Shown piece after piece: positions 8,927 through 18,064 of a DNA stretch of 53,963 nucleotides. Positions within the stretch are counted from its first letter, which is position 1; the number at the start of each line of letters is the position of its first letter. A program made the position numbers and the translations under genes. The notes under the pieces are model-generated. The model did no database searches. It was given only the letters and a program-made list of their open reading frames with translations, and was not told the origin of the DNA. The stretch is from Treponema sp. (GTDB lineage Bacteria > Spirochaetota > Spirochaetia > Treponematales > Breznakiellaceae). Where the stretch lies: NCBI GenBank assembly GCA_031280125.1, contig JAITHE010000111.1, positions 1 to 53,963 on the forward strand, written 5' to 3'.

Positions 8927-10015
8927 TTAAATGTCCTCAAAGCGGATCCCTTCCCCGGCGGGGATACGGCGCCGGGCCCTCCTGCCGGGGATAAGCCTTT
9001 CCCACCGGGGAGGAAGGCCGGGACGCAGGAGTTTTTCGGTCCGCAGAACGGCGATCATTCCGGAGCGGATCAGATCCCCCCGGGCGATGTCTGTGAGGGC
9101 GTGGATGGAACGGTTGGTCCGTCCGTAATTATCCCGTTCCGAAGGGGCCAAAGTCTTTATCCCGTTGCCCAGGGTTTGTTCTACCTGCTCCGCTCCGAAT
9201 TCTTTTTTGAGCGCGTCCACCAGTGCATCCCCCTCCATGGAGCGGGCCCTTTCCATGGCGGCGGTCATCCGGGTAAAGGAAGGGGGATCCAGGGCGATGG
9301 GATCGTCCAGTCCGGGATCGTGCCGGGAAAGGCAAAAGTGTTTTTCCAGCGCCGAAGCCCCCAGGGCCGCCCCCAGGAGGGGAACCAGGAGGGGATCCAG
9401 GGAATGATCGCTTATCCCCACGGAAAGACCAAAGATCCCCGCCAGATTGGACAGAAGCCGCAAGTTGTAGTCCTCAGGCGGGGCCGGATAGGCGGTAACG
9501 CAGTGGAGGAGGGTGATGTTTGGCGGAACCGCCGCATCCGGCCAGGCGCTTCCGGCTGTTTCCAGGGCTTCCTCGATGTCGCCCAGGGTAGCAACCCCGG
9601 CGGAAAGGTAAAGGGGGATCCCCCAGGAGGCGGTTTCACGCAGCAGGGAGGTATAATTCAGCTCCGGCGAGGCGATTTTGACCGCCCGGGGATTCAGCTC
9701 CTTAAGGAGGGCGGCGCTGGCGGGGCCAAAGGGGGTAGCCAGAAAGAGAAGTCCCCGCTTTTCCGCCCGGTCTTTCATGTCTCTGTAAAATGCGGGCCCC
9801 CGTTCCAGGCTCTTGAAAACATCATAAAGGGGAATTCCCCCCCCCGGCAGGGCCACCTTGCCCGTTTTGGGGTGCAAAATTTCTTCTGCGTAGACGATTT
9901 GGCACTTAACGCAGTCCGCCCCTGATTCCGCGGCGGCGTCGATCAGTTCTCCAGCCTTCACCGGATCTCCCCCGTGGGAGGTTCCCAATTCGGCGATAAT
10001 AAAGGGTTTTTTCAT
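8927..10015 (-). CDS. N-acetylneuraminate synthase family protein (NeuB/SpsE-like)
   Basis: FIIAELGTSHGGDPVKAGELIDAAAESGADCVKCQIVYAEE, LATPFGPASA, LHCVTAYPAPPEDYNLR, GISDHSLDP, EKHFCLSRHDPGLDDPIALDP. Confidence 0.92.
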   Translation of the reverse strand: MKKPFIIAELGTSHGGDPVKAGELIDAAAESGADCVKCQIVYAEEILHPKTGKVALPGGGIPLYDVFKSLERGPAFYRDMKDRAEKRGLLFLATPFGPASAALLKELNPRAVKIASPELNYTSLLRETASWGIPLYLSAGVATLGDIEEALETAGSAWPDAAVPPNITLLHCVTAYPAPPEDYNLRLLSNLAGIFGLSVGISDHSLDPLLVPLLGAALGASALEKHFCLSRHDPGLDDPIALDPPSFTRMTAAMERARSMEGDALVDALKKEFGAEQVEQTLGNGIKTLAPSERDNYGRTNRSIHALTDIARGDLIRSGMIAVLRTEKLLRPGLPPRWERLIPGRRARRRIPAGEGIRFEDI

Positions 10016-10224
10016 GGGAGTACTTTACATTTTTTTTCAAAGGAGGTATACTTGATTTGTATTACCGCTGATTATTAGAGTTGCCCGGGAATCCCGGTTT
10101 CCGGACAATTTTCACTGGAAGACGGCAAAATGCGGGGCATTTTGCGGGACCTGAAAGGAAGCGGCGGCGGCGGCATTTCCGGCCGGGTTTCCGGATAAGT
10201 CCATTTTTAATATGAGGAGTTGTT

Positions 10225-10458
10225 ATGAAAAATCTGAAATGCGATGTATGCCACAGCGACATCACCACCGCCATTAATCAACGGAGCTATATGCATGTGG
10301 CCCACAGGGAACTTTGTGAATCCTGCTATGAAGAGCTGAATTTCTTTCTCAGGCCCATAATCAGGACCAAACAGCCCTTTAACTATGAATGGTTTGACAG
10401 GCTTGTCAAAGATTCCGTGGAAAAGGCTATTACCAGGGGTAAATGGGATATCCGTTAA
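10225..10458 (+). CDS. Small putative zinc-binding protein (two CxxC motifs)
   Basis: MKNLKCDVCHSDITTA...ELCESCYEELNFF; ATG preceded by the SD-like sequence gaggag. Confidence 0.7.
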   Translation: MKNLKCDVCHSDITTAINQRSYMHVAHRELCESCYEELNFFLRPIIRTKQPFNYEWFDRLVKDSVEKAITRGKWDIR

Positions 10459-10587
10459 GCGCGGACCGGGGGAGAAGGAGGGCTGCGATCCTTCTCCTCC
10501 GGTTTAGGCTTTTTTGAAAGCCTGTTTTGTTGATTTTGCCTCATGTAAAAACGCTCCACCTTAAGATTATAGAAGTAAGGAGAAGCC

Positions 10588-11328
10588 ATGTCCGGCCATA
10601 GTAAATGGGCAACTATTAAACATGCCAAGGGTGCCGCCGATGCGAAGCGGGGCCAGATGTTTACCAAGCTGATTAAAGAAATTTCCATCGCCGCCCGGAT
10701 GGGTGGGGGTAATCCCGACTCGAATCCCCGGCTCAGGACCGCCATCATAAAGGCCCGGGGCGCCAACATGCCCAAGGACAACATTGACCGGGCCATAAAA
10801 AAGGGTACGGGCGAACTGGAAGGGGTCAACTACGAAGAACTGACCTACGAAGCCTATGCCGGCGGCGGGGTGGGGCTCCTCATAGAGGTGCTTACCGATA
10901 ATAAAAACCGCGCCGCCGCAGATGTGCGGAACATCCTTACCCGGGGGGGCGGGGAACTGGCCAAGGCCGGTTCGGTAAGCAGGCTCTTTAAGCGCCAGGG
11001 GATCATCACCCTGGACGGGGAAAAATACAGCGAAGACCAGGTGATGGAGGCTGCCTTGGAAGGCGGGGCCGAAGATGTGTCCGCCGCCGACGGCATGGTG
11101 GAAGTAACCTGCGCTCCGGAAGACTTTGAGACGGTCATGGACGCCCTGTCCGCTAAACATTTTGACACCCTCAGCGCCGAGGTAAGCATGGTGGCGGAAG
11201 CGGAGGTTGCCCTGGACAACGACGCCACCGCCAAGGCCATGCGGATGATCGATAAACTGGAAGAAAATGACGACGTTCAAAACGTCTACCATAACATGGC
11301 CCTTCCCGAAGGCTTTTCCATGGAATAA
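10588..11328 (+). CDS. yebC: YebC/PmpR family transcriptional regulator
   Basis: MSGHSKWATIKHAKGAADAKRGQMFTKLIKEI, full-length family; SD aaggag upstream. Confidence 0.96.
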   Translation: MSGHSKWATIKHAKGAADAKRGQMFTKLIKEISIAARMGGGNPDSNPRLRTAIIKARGANMPKDNIDRAIKKGTGELEGVNYEELTYEAYAGGGVGLLIEVLTDNKNRAAADVRNILTRGGGELAKAGSVSRLFKRQGIITLDGEKYSEDQVMEAALEGGAEDVSAADGMVEVTCAPEDFETVMDALSAKHFDTLSAEVSMVAEAEVALDNDATAKAMRMIDKLEENDDVQNVYHNMALPEGFSME

Positions 11329-11334
11329 GCCGCT

Positions 11335-11898
11335 TTGGACAGAGCGCGGGGCGGAGTAAAGGGCCGCATACGTACTCCGTCCGCGGCGGTGGAGGATAAG
11401 CGTCTTCCCCTTGCCCGTGGATCAAAGAGGCGTATCATCGGAATTGATCCCGGTCTGGCTTCCACCGGCTGGGGCCTGGTGGAGTATGCCGGCAGCCGGG
11501 TCAGCTACCTGGCCCATGGATGCATAGAAACCAGGGCCTCCCTGCCCCGGGAAGAGAGGCTTTTTTTTATCTACACCCGGATCAACGAAGTGCTGGATGC
11601 TTGGGAACCCACCGAGGCGGCCATGGAAACCCTTTATTTTGGCCGCAACGTTTCCAGCGCCATCGCCGTGGCGGAGGCCCGGGGGGTCCTGTCCCTGGCC
11701 ATGGCGGAACGAAACCTGCCCTTGAAGGAATGTACCCCCCATGCGATCAAACAGGCCGTGGCGGGGCTGAGGAGGGCCGAAAAGGAACAGGTACAGGAGA
11801 TGGTCCGCCTTATCCTGGGGCTTCCGGTGATCCCCACGCCGGATCACGCCGCCGACGCCTTGGGAGCGGCGATTTGCGCCGCCCATGGAAGCGCCTAA
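11335..11898 (+). CDS. ruvC: Crossover junction endodeoxyribonuclease RuvC
   Basis: RRIIGIDPGLASTGWGLVEY, ETLYFGRNVSSAIAVAEARGVL, HAADALGAAICA. N-terminal start (TTG or an internal GTG) is uncertain. Confidence 0.93.
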   Translation: MDRARGGVKGRIRTPSAAVEDKRLPLARGSKRRIIGIDPGLASTGWGLVEYAGSRVSYLAHGCIETRASLPREERLFFIYTRINEVLDAWEPTEAAMETLYFGRNVSSAIAVAEARGVLSLAMAERNLPLKECTPHAIKQAVAGLRRAEKEQVQEMVRLILGLPVIPTPDHAADALGAAICAAHGSA

Positions 11899-11921
11899 AG
11901 CGTCTCCACAGAACCCGCCCC

Positions 11922-12604
11922 TCAAGGCGGGGCGTTGGATTCGTTAAATTTGATCTCATATTCATAGTGCAGTTTTCGGTAATAATCCAATTCGATTAGA
12001 TCCGTTGGTTTTATCCGTCCGTCTTTTTTATCAAAATAGTTTATTCCCGCCATTTTCAGCATTTTATATACAAACTGCGAACAGAACATTATGTTTGGCT
12101 AAACGAGAATTTCAACACAAGCCCAATTAAGTTATAGGCGTTTCCCTCTTTGTTAATTTCACTGATTGTATCAATGACGGCTTTTTTCTTTTCGGACGAT
12201 ATGGGAATGCTGTATGCCATGATGGAAGAATCTCGTTTCTTGTTAAAATACTTGACCGTTTCCATATTCAATCCGGGGGGATATATCCTTTCGCCGCCGT
12301 TATAGCTTATGATGGTTTTTAAATTTCTGTCAAAGGACAAAGAAGCGTGGTTATACTGTTTTTTGGTAAACAGTGAGATTACTTCACCGGCAGGGCTTCC
12401 GGTATTCGAGATAACAATATAAACGTGTAGATCATCCAGGGTTTGACGGGCAAACCTAAAATATTCATCCGTAAGGCTTCCCTGGTTGATATAGCGGAAT
12501 GAATTATGCCGGGGCATGTCTTTTAAAAGATCCTCTATGTTTTCTTTGGACAGGCTTTTCTGGCCCTGGTTGAGCGTTTCCCGTAATGTGTTTATATTTT
12601 CCAC
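11922..12604 (-). pseudogene. Permuted NlpC/P60 (YiiX-like)-type protein, frameshifted
   Basis: The 12604-12089 frame ends ...[12 protein letters not shown]. One added A in the short A-run near 12093-12098 joins it to [57 protein letters not shown], ending at 11922. The downstream segment holds the candidate catalytic Cys (FCSQF). Confidence 0.75.
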
Positions 12605-12746
12605 CAGTTCGTTAAACGTAAATACGCTGCTTATTTTTTATAGAAGAAAATCAGCCCCGGGGGAAGTCCCCCGGCGGCACGCCCTCCTAAACGGACCTGC
12701 CGGGAAGAGGTCTTGTACATTTTCCATAAACAAGATAGGGTAATCC

Positions 12747-12950
12747 ATGATTTTCCCTTTAGAACAGCTCATCGGCTACGAAAAGAATATGTATGAAATA
12801 ACCAGCGCCGCTTCCCGCCGGGCTTTTCAGCTTTCCATGCTTCGGGATCCCGAAATTGAAGAACACGAGGGTAAGGTAGTTTCCCTGGCGGCCCAGCAGG
12901 TCTTTACCGGGGAGATAGAATTTCGCCTTGAGGAAGGATCCCCCGTCTAG
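12747..12950 (+). CDS. rpoZ: DNA-directed RNA polymerase omega subunit-like protein
   Basis: MIFPLEQLIGYEKNMYEITSAASRRAFQLS..., short omega-like protein immediately upstream of miaA. Confidence 0.75.
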   Translation: MIFPLEQLIGYEKNMYEITSAASRRAFQLSMLRDPEIEEHEGKVVSLAAQQVFTGEIEFRLEEGSPV

Positions 12951-13983
12951 GGGCGCCGGGTTGGATAGTCCCTGTCCGGACGCGGAAACCTCCGGATCCG
13001 GAACCATCCCCGTGTTTATTCTCTTTGGTCCCACCGCTTCCGGCAAGACGGAATTTCTGGAAAAGCTTTTCACCGGGGCCCATCCCCTTTGCCGGGGGGA
13101 GGCCGTTTCCGCCGATTCTATGCAGGTGTACCGGGGTATGGACATTGGGACCGCCAAGCCCCCGGCTTCCCTGTGCCGGGATCTGCCCCACCATCTTATC
13201 GATCTCCGTGATCCCGGCGAACAATTCAACGCGGGAGATTTTGTCCGCCTGGCCGGTGAGGCCTGCGCGGAAATCTGGAACCGTTCCGCCCTGCCGGTGG
13301 TTTCCGGGGGGACGGGTTTTTACTTAAAAAATTTTATCTACGGCCTCCCCGGGACGCCCCCTTCGAATCCGGCCCTGCGTGCCGCCCTGAAGGCGGAACT
13401 CCTCCGCCAGGGAACGGGGCCCCTCGTGAAAGAGCTGGAACGGCGGGATCCCCGGGCGGCGGAACGGATCCATCCCAACGACGCCCACCGGCTTCTCCGG
13501 GCTCTTGAGGTATGCCGCCTGGGACTGCCCCTCAGTTCCTTTGTCCAGGGGAAAATGCCCCGCCGGGGTTTCCGTTTTTTTGCGGCGGGAATCAGGCGGC
13601 CCCGGGAAGAACTGTACCGCCGTATCGGCCGGCGCTGCGATGATATGTTCCGCCTGGGGCTGGCGGCAGAAGTGGAGGGGCTTTTCAAACGGGGGTATAC
13701 TCCCCGGGATCCAGGACTGCGGGCCATCGGTTACCGGGAATTTTTTGTCCCCGAAGCTTCCGGCAGATGGAGCTTTACCGGTGATTCCGCTGGGGTCAGG
13801 ACCCTGGTGGCCCGGAACAGCCGCCGCTATGCGAAACGGCAGGAAACCTTTTTTTCCACCCTGGTAAAGGGAAGCCTGCCGCCGGGGAAGGGGTTTGACG
13901 CGGTATGGCTGGACGGGGACGAAAAGGCCCTTGATCTTTTAAAATCCCTGGTTCATACTTTTTTGACTAAGTCCGTATCGTAA
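12928..13983 (+). CDS. miaA: tRNA dimethylallyltransferase
   Basis: ILFGPTASGKTEFLEKL, ADSMQVYRGMDIGTAKP, HHLIDLRDPGEQFNAGDF, GGTGFYLKNFIYG. The real start is probably downstream of 12928 (for example near 13012). Confidence 0.95.
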   Translation: MRKDPPSRGAGLDSPCPDAETSGSGTIPVFILFGPTASGKTEFLEKLFTGAHPLCRGEAVSADSMQVYRGMDIGTAKPPASLCRDLPHHLIDLRDPGEQFNAGDFVRLAGEACAEIWNRSALPVVSGGTGFYLKNFIYGLPGTPPSNPALRAALKAELLRQGTGPLVKELERRDPRAAERIHPNDAHRLLRALEVCRLGLPLSSFVQGKMPRRGFRFFAAGIRRPREELYRRIGRRCDDMFRLGLAAEVEGLFKRGYTPRDPGLRAIGYREFFVPEASGRWSFTGDSAGVRTLVARNSRRYAKRQETFFSTLVKGSLPPGKGFDAVWLDGDEKALDLLKSLVHTFLTKSVS

Positions 13984-13994
13984 GGAGAATATAA

Positions 13995-14084
13995 GTGCCC
14001 TGCGGAAGAAAGCGCAAGCTCAGAAAGATTGCAACTCATAAACGCAAGAAAAAACTTAGAAAGAATAGACATAAAAACAAATGA
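13995..14084 (+). CDS. Short basic AURKAIP1/COX24-type peptide (candidate ribosome-associated protein)
   Basis: GTG start with SD aaggag at 13982-13987. Translation (M)PCGRKRKLRKIATHKRKKKLRKNRHKNK*. It lies between miaA and folP, and its TGA overlaps the ATG at 14081. Not in the supplied ORF track. Confidence 0.8.
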   Translation: MPCGRKRKLRKIATHKRKKKLRKNRHKNK

Positions 14085-15055
14085 GGCGGCCCGCCGCCGG
14101 GTCCTTCGCCGGAGATTCCGTTCCAGGGAACGGTTCCGGCCTTCAGGCGAACGCGGCCGTTCCGGTTTCTCAGAAAAAAAGGCCCCTTGTTCTTCCCGGG
14201 GGGGGCTTTTTTGATCTTAGCCGCCCCCTGATCATGGCCATTGTAAACTGTACCCCCGACTCTTTTTATGTACCCAGCAGGGCCTTTTCACCGGAGGAAG
14301 CGGCGGATCGGGCCCTTACGGCGGAGGCGGAAGGGGCGGATATCGTTGACTTTGGGGCCGAATCCACCAGGCCGGGATCACAGTATATCGGGGAAGAGGA
14401 GGAACTCCGCCGGCTTATACCCGCCCTCCGGATCTTCCGCAAACGTTCCGTCCTGCCGGTTTCCGTGGACACCCGCCGGGCCGCCGTGGCCCGCTCCGCC
14501 CTGGACGAAGGGGCGGATATGGTGAACGACATATCCGGTTTTTCGGATCCGGGGCTTGTTCCCCTCTGCGCCCGGCGGGGAGCGGCGGTGGTGTTGATGC
14601 ACATGCGGGGAACCCCCCGGACCATGGCGGCGGTTCCGTCCGCGGCTCCGGGGTCCGGCAAAACCGCCGCGGACGGACTGATCGCCGAAATAGGTTCTTT
14701 TCTCCGGGCGGCGGCGGCCCGGGCCCTGGCGGGGGGTATAGCGGCGGAAAAGATTATCCTTGATCCGGGAATCGGCTTTGGGAAATCCGCCGGAGAAAAC
14801 ATGATTATCCTGAACCGGCTTGCGGAAATCCGCTTCGCCGATTATCCTCTTCTTATAGGGATTTCGCGGAAATCCTTTATCGGTGAGATTACCGGCCGCG
14901 CCGCGGAGGACCGGCTTGCCGGTACCGTTGCCGCCAACGCAGCGGCCCTCTTTGGCGGGGCCGGCATCCTTCGGGTTCACGATACGGCGGCGGCCTTGGA
15001 CCTGATAAGGATCTTCACGGCCCTGGGGAGCCGCAGAAACGGGGAAAAGGGATGA
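14081..15055 (+). CDS. folP: Dihydropteroate synthase
   Basis: PLIMAIVNCTPDSFY, DFGAESTRPGSQYI, PVSVDTRRAAVAR, MHMRGTPRTM, ILDPGIGFGKSAGENM, GISRKSFIGEI. The N-terminal extension may not be translated. Confidence 0.94.
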   Translation: MRRPAAGSFAGDSVPGNGSGLQANAAVPVSQKKRPLVLPGGGFFDLSRPLIMAIVNCTPDSFYVPSRAFSPEEAADRALTAEAEGADIVDFGAESTRPGSQYIGEEEELRRLIPALRIFRKRSVLPVSVDTRRAAVARSALDEGADMVNDISGFSDPGLVPLCARRGAAVVLMHMRGTPRTMAAVPSAAPGSGKTAADGLIAEIGSFLRAAAARALAGGIAAEKIILDPGIGFGKSAGENMIILNRLAEIRFADYPLLIGISRKSFIGEITGRAAEDRLAGTVAANAAALFGGAGILRVHDTAAALDLIRIFTALGSRRNGEKG

Positions 15056-15879
15056 TCTGGTACCAGAAAATAGGCGAACTATACAATATGTTTCGTCCCG
15101 TGCTGGACGTGGCGATCCTTTCTTTTCTTCTTTATAAAGCCTACGATTTGCTGGTAAAAACCCAGGCGGTTCAGTTGGTTAAGGGAGCGGGGTTTCTTGC
15201 CCTTATCTACGGCATCGCCTATCTGTTCAAGCTCACCACCCTGCAGTGGCTTCTCAATATCTTGGCGCCGGGGCTTTTTGTGGTTATCGCCATTGTGTTT
15301 CAGCCCGAACTGCGGAAGATCATCATCCGCCTGGGCCAAGGGGAACTGTTTCGGCTGGACAATAAACCCCGGCTGGGTCAGTTTGAGGCCGTGGTTACCG
15401 CGGCGGAGATCCTCTCCCGGCAGCGCCGGGGAGCGCTGGTGGTTTTTCCCCGGAAGGTCAACCTGAGGGACATCAGCGATACCGGGACCAGGCTGAACGC
15501 GGAACTTTCTTCCAGCCTCATCGTAACGGTTTTTGCCTTTGACGGGCCCCTGCACGACGGCGCTCTGGTGCTTCACGGGGGCCGTATCGCCGCGGCGGGT
15601 TGTCTTTTACCCCTGTCGGAACAGCGGGACATACAGAAAAATTTCGGTACCCGCCACCGGGCGGCCCTGGGGATGTCGGAACAAAGCGATGCGGTGATCC
15701 TGGTAGTTTCCGAGGAGACCGGCGCCATATCGCTGGCCTATGAATCTAAACTGTATTACGATCTTTCTCCCCTGGAGATCCAGCAGAAACTCAAGGAACT
15801 GCTGGAGCGGCAGATCCGCAGCGGCCGGGAAGAAACGGCCGTAGCGGCGGAGGCGGAGACCGTCATGGAAGAACGGTAA
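15052..15879 (+). CDS. cdaA: Diadenylate cyclase (DisA_N / DAC domain), c-di-AMP synthase
   Basis: N-terminal TM helices followed by FQPELRKIIIRLGQGELF, GALVVF, PLHDGALVLHGGRIAAAGCLLPLS, GTRHRAALGMSEQSDAVILVVSEETGAISLA. Confidence 0.95.
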   Translation: MIWYQKIGELYNMFRPVLDVAILSFLLYKAYDLLVKTQAVQLVKGAGFLALIYGIAYLFKLTTLQWLLNILAPGLFVVIAIVFQPELRKIIIRLGQGELFRLDNKPRLGQFEAVVTAAEILSRQRRGALVVFPRKVNLRDISDTGTRLNAELSSSLIVTVFAFDGPLHDGALVLHGGRIAAAGCLLPLSEQRDIQKNFGTRHRAALGMSEQSDAVILVVSEETGAISLAYESKLYYDLSPLEIQQKLKELLERQIRSGREETAVAAEAETVMEER

Positions 15880-15892
15880 AAGAGAGGACACT

Positions 15893-16843
15893 TTGACCGG
15901 CTATAAAAAAAGCCTTGCCAGGCTTACGGAAAAATGGCATGTCAAGGTTCTTTCCGTGGTGGTGGCAATTTTTCTCTTTGCCTTTCACCGTATGGGGGAT
16001 CTACAGGAACGGTTTTTTTCCGTACCCCTCACGTTCCGTCTGGACAGCGGCTTGGTTCCTGCCGGACCCTTTCCCCGGACCATCAGAATAACCCTCCGGG
16101 GAGACGCCAATAGCATTTATCCCGTGGGAGAAACCGGTATCGAAGCCTTTGTCGACCTTAGTATGTATACCGAGCCGGGGATCTACAGGGTCCCGGTGCA
16201 GGTACAGAAAGCCGCCGACTTGGAAACGGAGGATCTGGAAATCCTGGTGGAGCCCATGGAAATTTCCATCGAACTTGACGCCAAGATGAGCCGGTACGTC
16301 CCCATTTCTCCGGCTTTTAAGGGGTATCTGGAATCCGGCTATGAAATGGTCTCCTATGATTTGGATCCCCCGGAGGCCGCGGTGGAAGGGCCGGTAAAGA
16401 TCCTTTCCAAGATACCGGAACTTTCAACCGAGTCCATTGATCTGCGAAGTCGCAGCGGTGATTTTTCTTCCCGGGTAAGGATTATCAACCCCAACCCCCT
16501 GTTGGAGATCCGGGGGGACGGGATGACCGAATTTACCGGCTTTGTCAGGGAACTGATCATGATAACGAACCTGGCGGATATTCCCGTTTCGGTAACCGGC
16601 CTTGCTCCGTTCCTGGAGGCAGATCTTAATCCCCCCGCCGCTTCAATCCGGGTCCTGGGGATTCAGCGGGCCATTGACGCCCTGGATAAGGAAACCATCC
16701 TCGGCGTGGACTGTTCCGCCCTCACGGAGCCGGGGATCTACGAAGTACCGCTGACGGTTTTCCTGGGGGAGGAACTGACCCTTGAAAGGACGGATCCTGA
16801 AACCATACAGGTTACGCTGTACCGGCGGACGGAAGAAGAATGA
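15893..16843 (+). CDS. cdaR: YbbR-repeat protein, CdaR-like
   Basis: Single N-terminal TM (VLSVVVAIFLFAF) followed by repeated YbbR-like segments, directly downstream of cdaA. Confidence 0.82.
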   Translation: MTGYKKSLARLTEKWHVKVLSVVVAIFLFAFHRMGDLQERFFSVPLTFRLDSGLVPAGPFPRTIRITLRGDANSIYPVGETGIEAFVDLSMYTEPGIYRVPVQVQKAADLETEDLEILVEPMEISIELDAKMSRYVPISPAFKGYLESGYEMVSYDLDPPEAAVEGPVKILSKIPELSTESIDLRSRSGDFSSRVRIINPNPLLEIRGDGMTEFTGFVRELIMITNLADIPVSVTGLAPFLEADLNPPAASIRVLGIQRAIDALDKETILGVDCSALTEPGIYEVPLTVFLGEELTLERTDPETIQVTLYRRTEEE

Positions 16844-17229
16844 TCCTGGGCATAGGGATAGACGCGGTGCGGGTTTCCCGGCTTGAAAAGTGGGCCGCCA
16901 GGCCCGCCCTGCTGGAGAGGTATTTCGATCCCCGGGAAATTGAAAAGGCTCAGGAACGGGGGAGGGGTATGGCCGCTTCCCTGGCGGCCCGGTTTGCCGC
17001 CAAGGAGGCCTTTGTCAAAGCCCTGGGTACGGGCTTTGCGGGAATCCTCCTGCGGGATATTATGGTGCTGAATCCCTTAAACCGGCGGCCTGGTTTGGAT
17101 TTGGAGGGCAGCGCCCTGGGGGCGATGCGGGCCGCCGGAGCGGGGAGGGCCCATCTTTCCTTGACCCATGAGGGAGATTTGGCCATAGCCATGGTAATGC
17201 TGGAGGAGCGGGATGGACGGGGATCTTAA
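16840..17229 (+). CDS. acpS: Holo-[acyl-carrier-protein] synthase
   Basis: ILGIGIDAVRVSRLEKW, RFAAKEAFVKALGTGF, HLSLTHEGDLAIAMV. Confidence 0.95.
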   Translation: MILGIGIDAVRVSRLEKWAARPALLERYFDPREIEKAQERGRGMAASLAARFAAKEAFVKALGTGFAGILLRDIMVLNPLNRRPGLDLEGSALGAMRAAGAGRAHLSLTHEGDLAIAMVMLEERDGRGS

Positions 17230-18064
17230 AATTTCCTATTCTTCAAAAGAAGAATACTGTTGCCCCATCTGTGAAACATCCTTTCACCGGGAAGAACTTC
17301 TTTCCGGCAGCGGCAGGCTTATTGCGGGGAAAATAACCGACGAACTTCACAGGCTTTACGAGGCTTCCGCCAAATACGGAATTATCTATCCCTTGGCCTA
17401 CCAGGCTACGGTTTGTCCCGAATGCTGGTTTGCCGCCATGGAGAAGGATTTTATGGCCCTCCCCGGGCAGTCAAAGGAAAAAGCAAGAGAAGATCAGAAC
17501 AACAGGATCAAAAAAACCAGGCTGATCTTTCCCTCCGCGGATTTTACCAGCCCCCGGGATCTGGTCAACGGGGCGGCTTCTCTCTATCTGGTCCTGTACT
17601 GTTACGATTACTTTACCAAAGAATTTTCTCCCACCATAAAACAGGGAATTGCCGCCCTTCGGACGGGGTGGCTTCTGGAGGAAATGGCGGCGAAACAGCC
17701 CGGGTATCATTACGACTGGCTGGCTCTGCTTTTCAAAAAAAAGGCGCAGTTTCTCTACAATGAGGCGATCAACAGGGAACAAAACGGAAGCGAAACCCTT
17801 TCGGGGTTAAAAAATTTCGGTCCTGATACGGATAAAAACTATGCCTACGAGGGAGCCCTCTACCTTTCGGCTCTTCTCAGGCTTAAGTACGGTCCCAGGG
17901 GAAACGCCGAAGCCCGGGTGGAGGCCTTGGGTAACGCCAAGCGGACCATCGCCAAGATATTCGGCTTGGGCAGATCATCCAAGAGCAAGCCTGGCCCTCT
18001 TTTGGAACATGCCCGGGGCCTGTACGATAACATCAATAGGGAACTTAACGAAGAGGATGATTAG
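17213..18064 (+). CDS. DUF2225 family protein
   Basis: CCPICETSFHREELLSG... YPLAYQATVCPECWFAAMEKDF; paired CxxC motifs typical of DUF2225. Confidence 0.8.
   Translation: MDGDLKISYSSKEEYCCPICETSFHREELLSGSGRLIAGKITDELHRLYEASAKYGIIYPLAYQATVCPECWFAAMEKDFMALPGQSKEKAREDQNNRIKKTRLIFPSADFTSPRDLVNGAASLYLVLYCYDYFTKEFSPTIKQGIAALRTGWLLEEMAAKQPGYHYDWLALLFKKKAQFLYNEAINREQNGSETLSGLKNFGPDTDKNYAYEGALYLSALLRLKYGPRGNAEARVEALGNAKRTIAKIFGLGRSSKSKPGPLLEHARGLYDNINRELNEEDD

Noticed and set aside
17841-18056. Upstream extension of the truA ORF (72 aa)
   Set aside because: Lies out of frame within the DUF2225 gene; the TruA family begins near NIKLIVAYDG, so the start is most likely at 18057.
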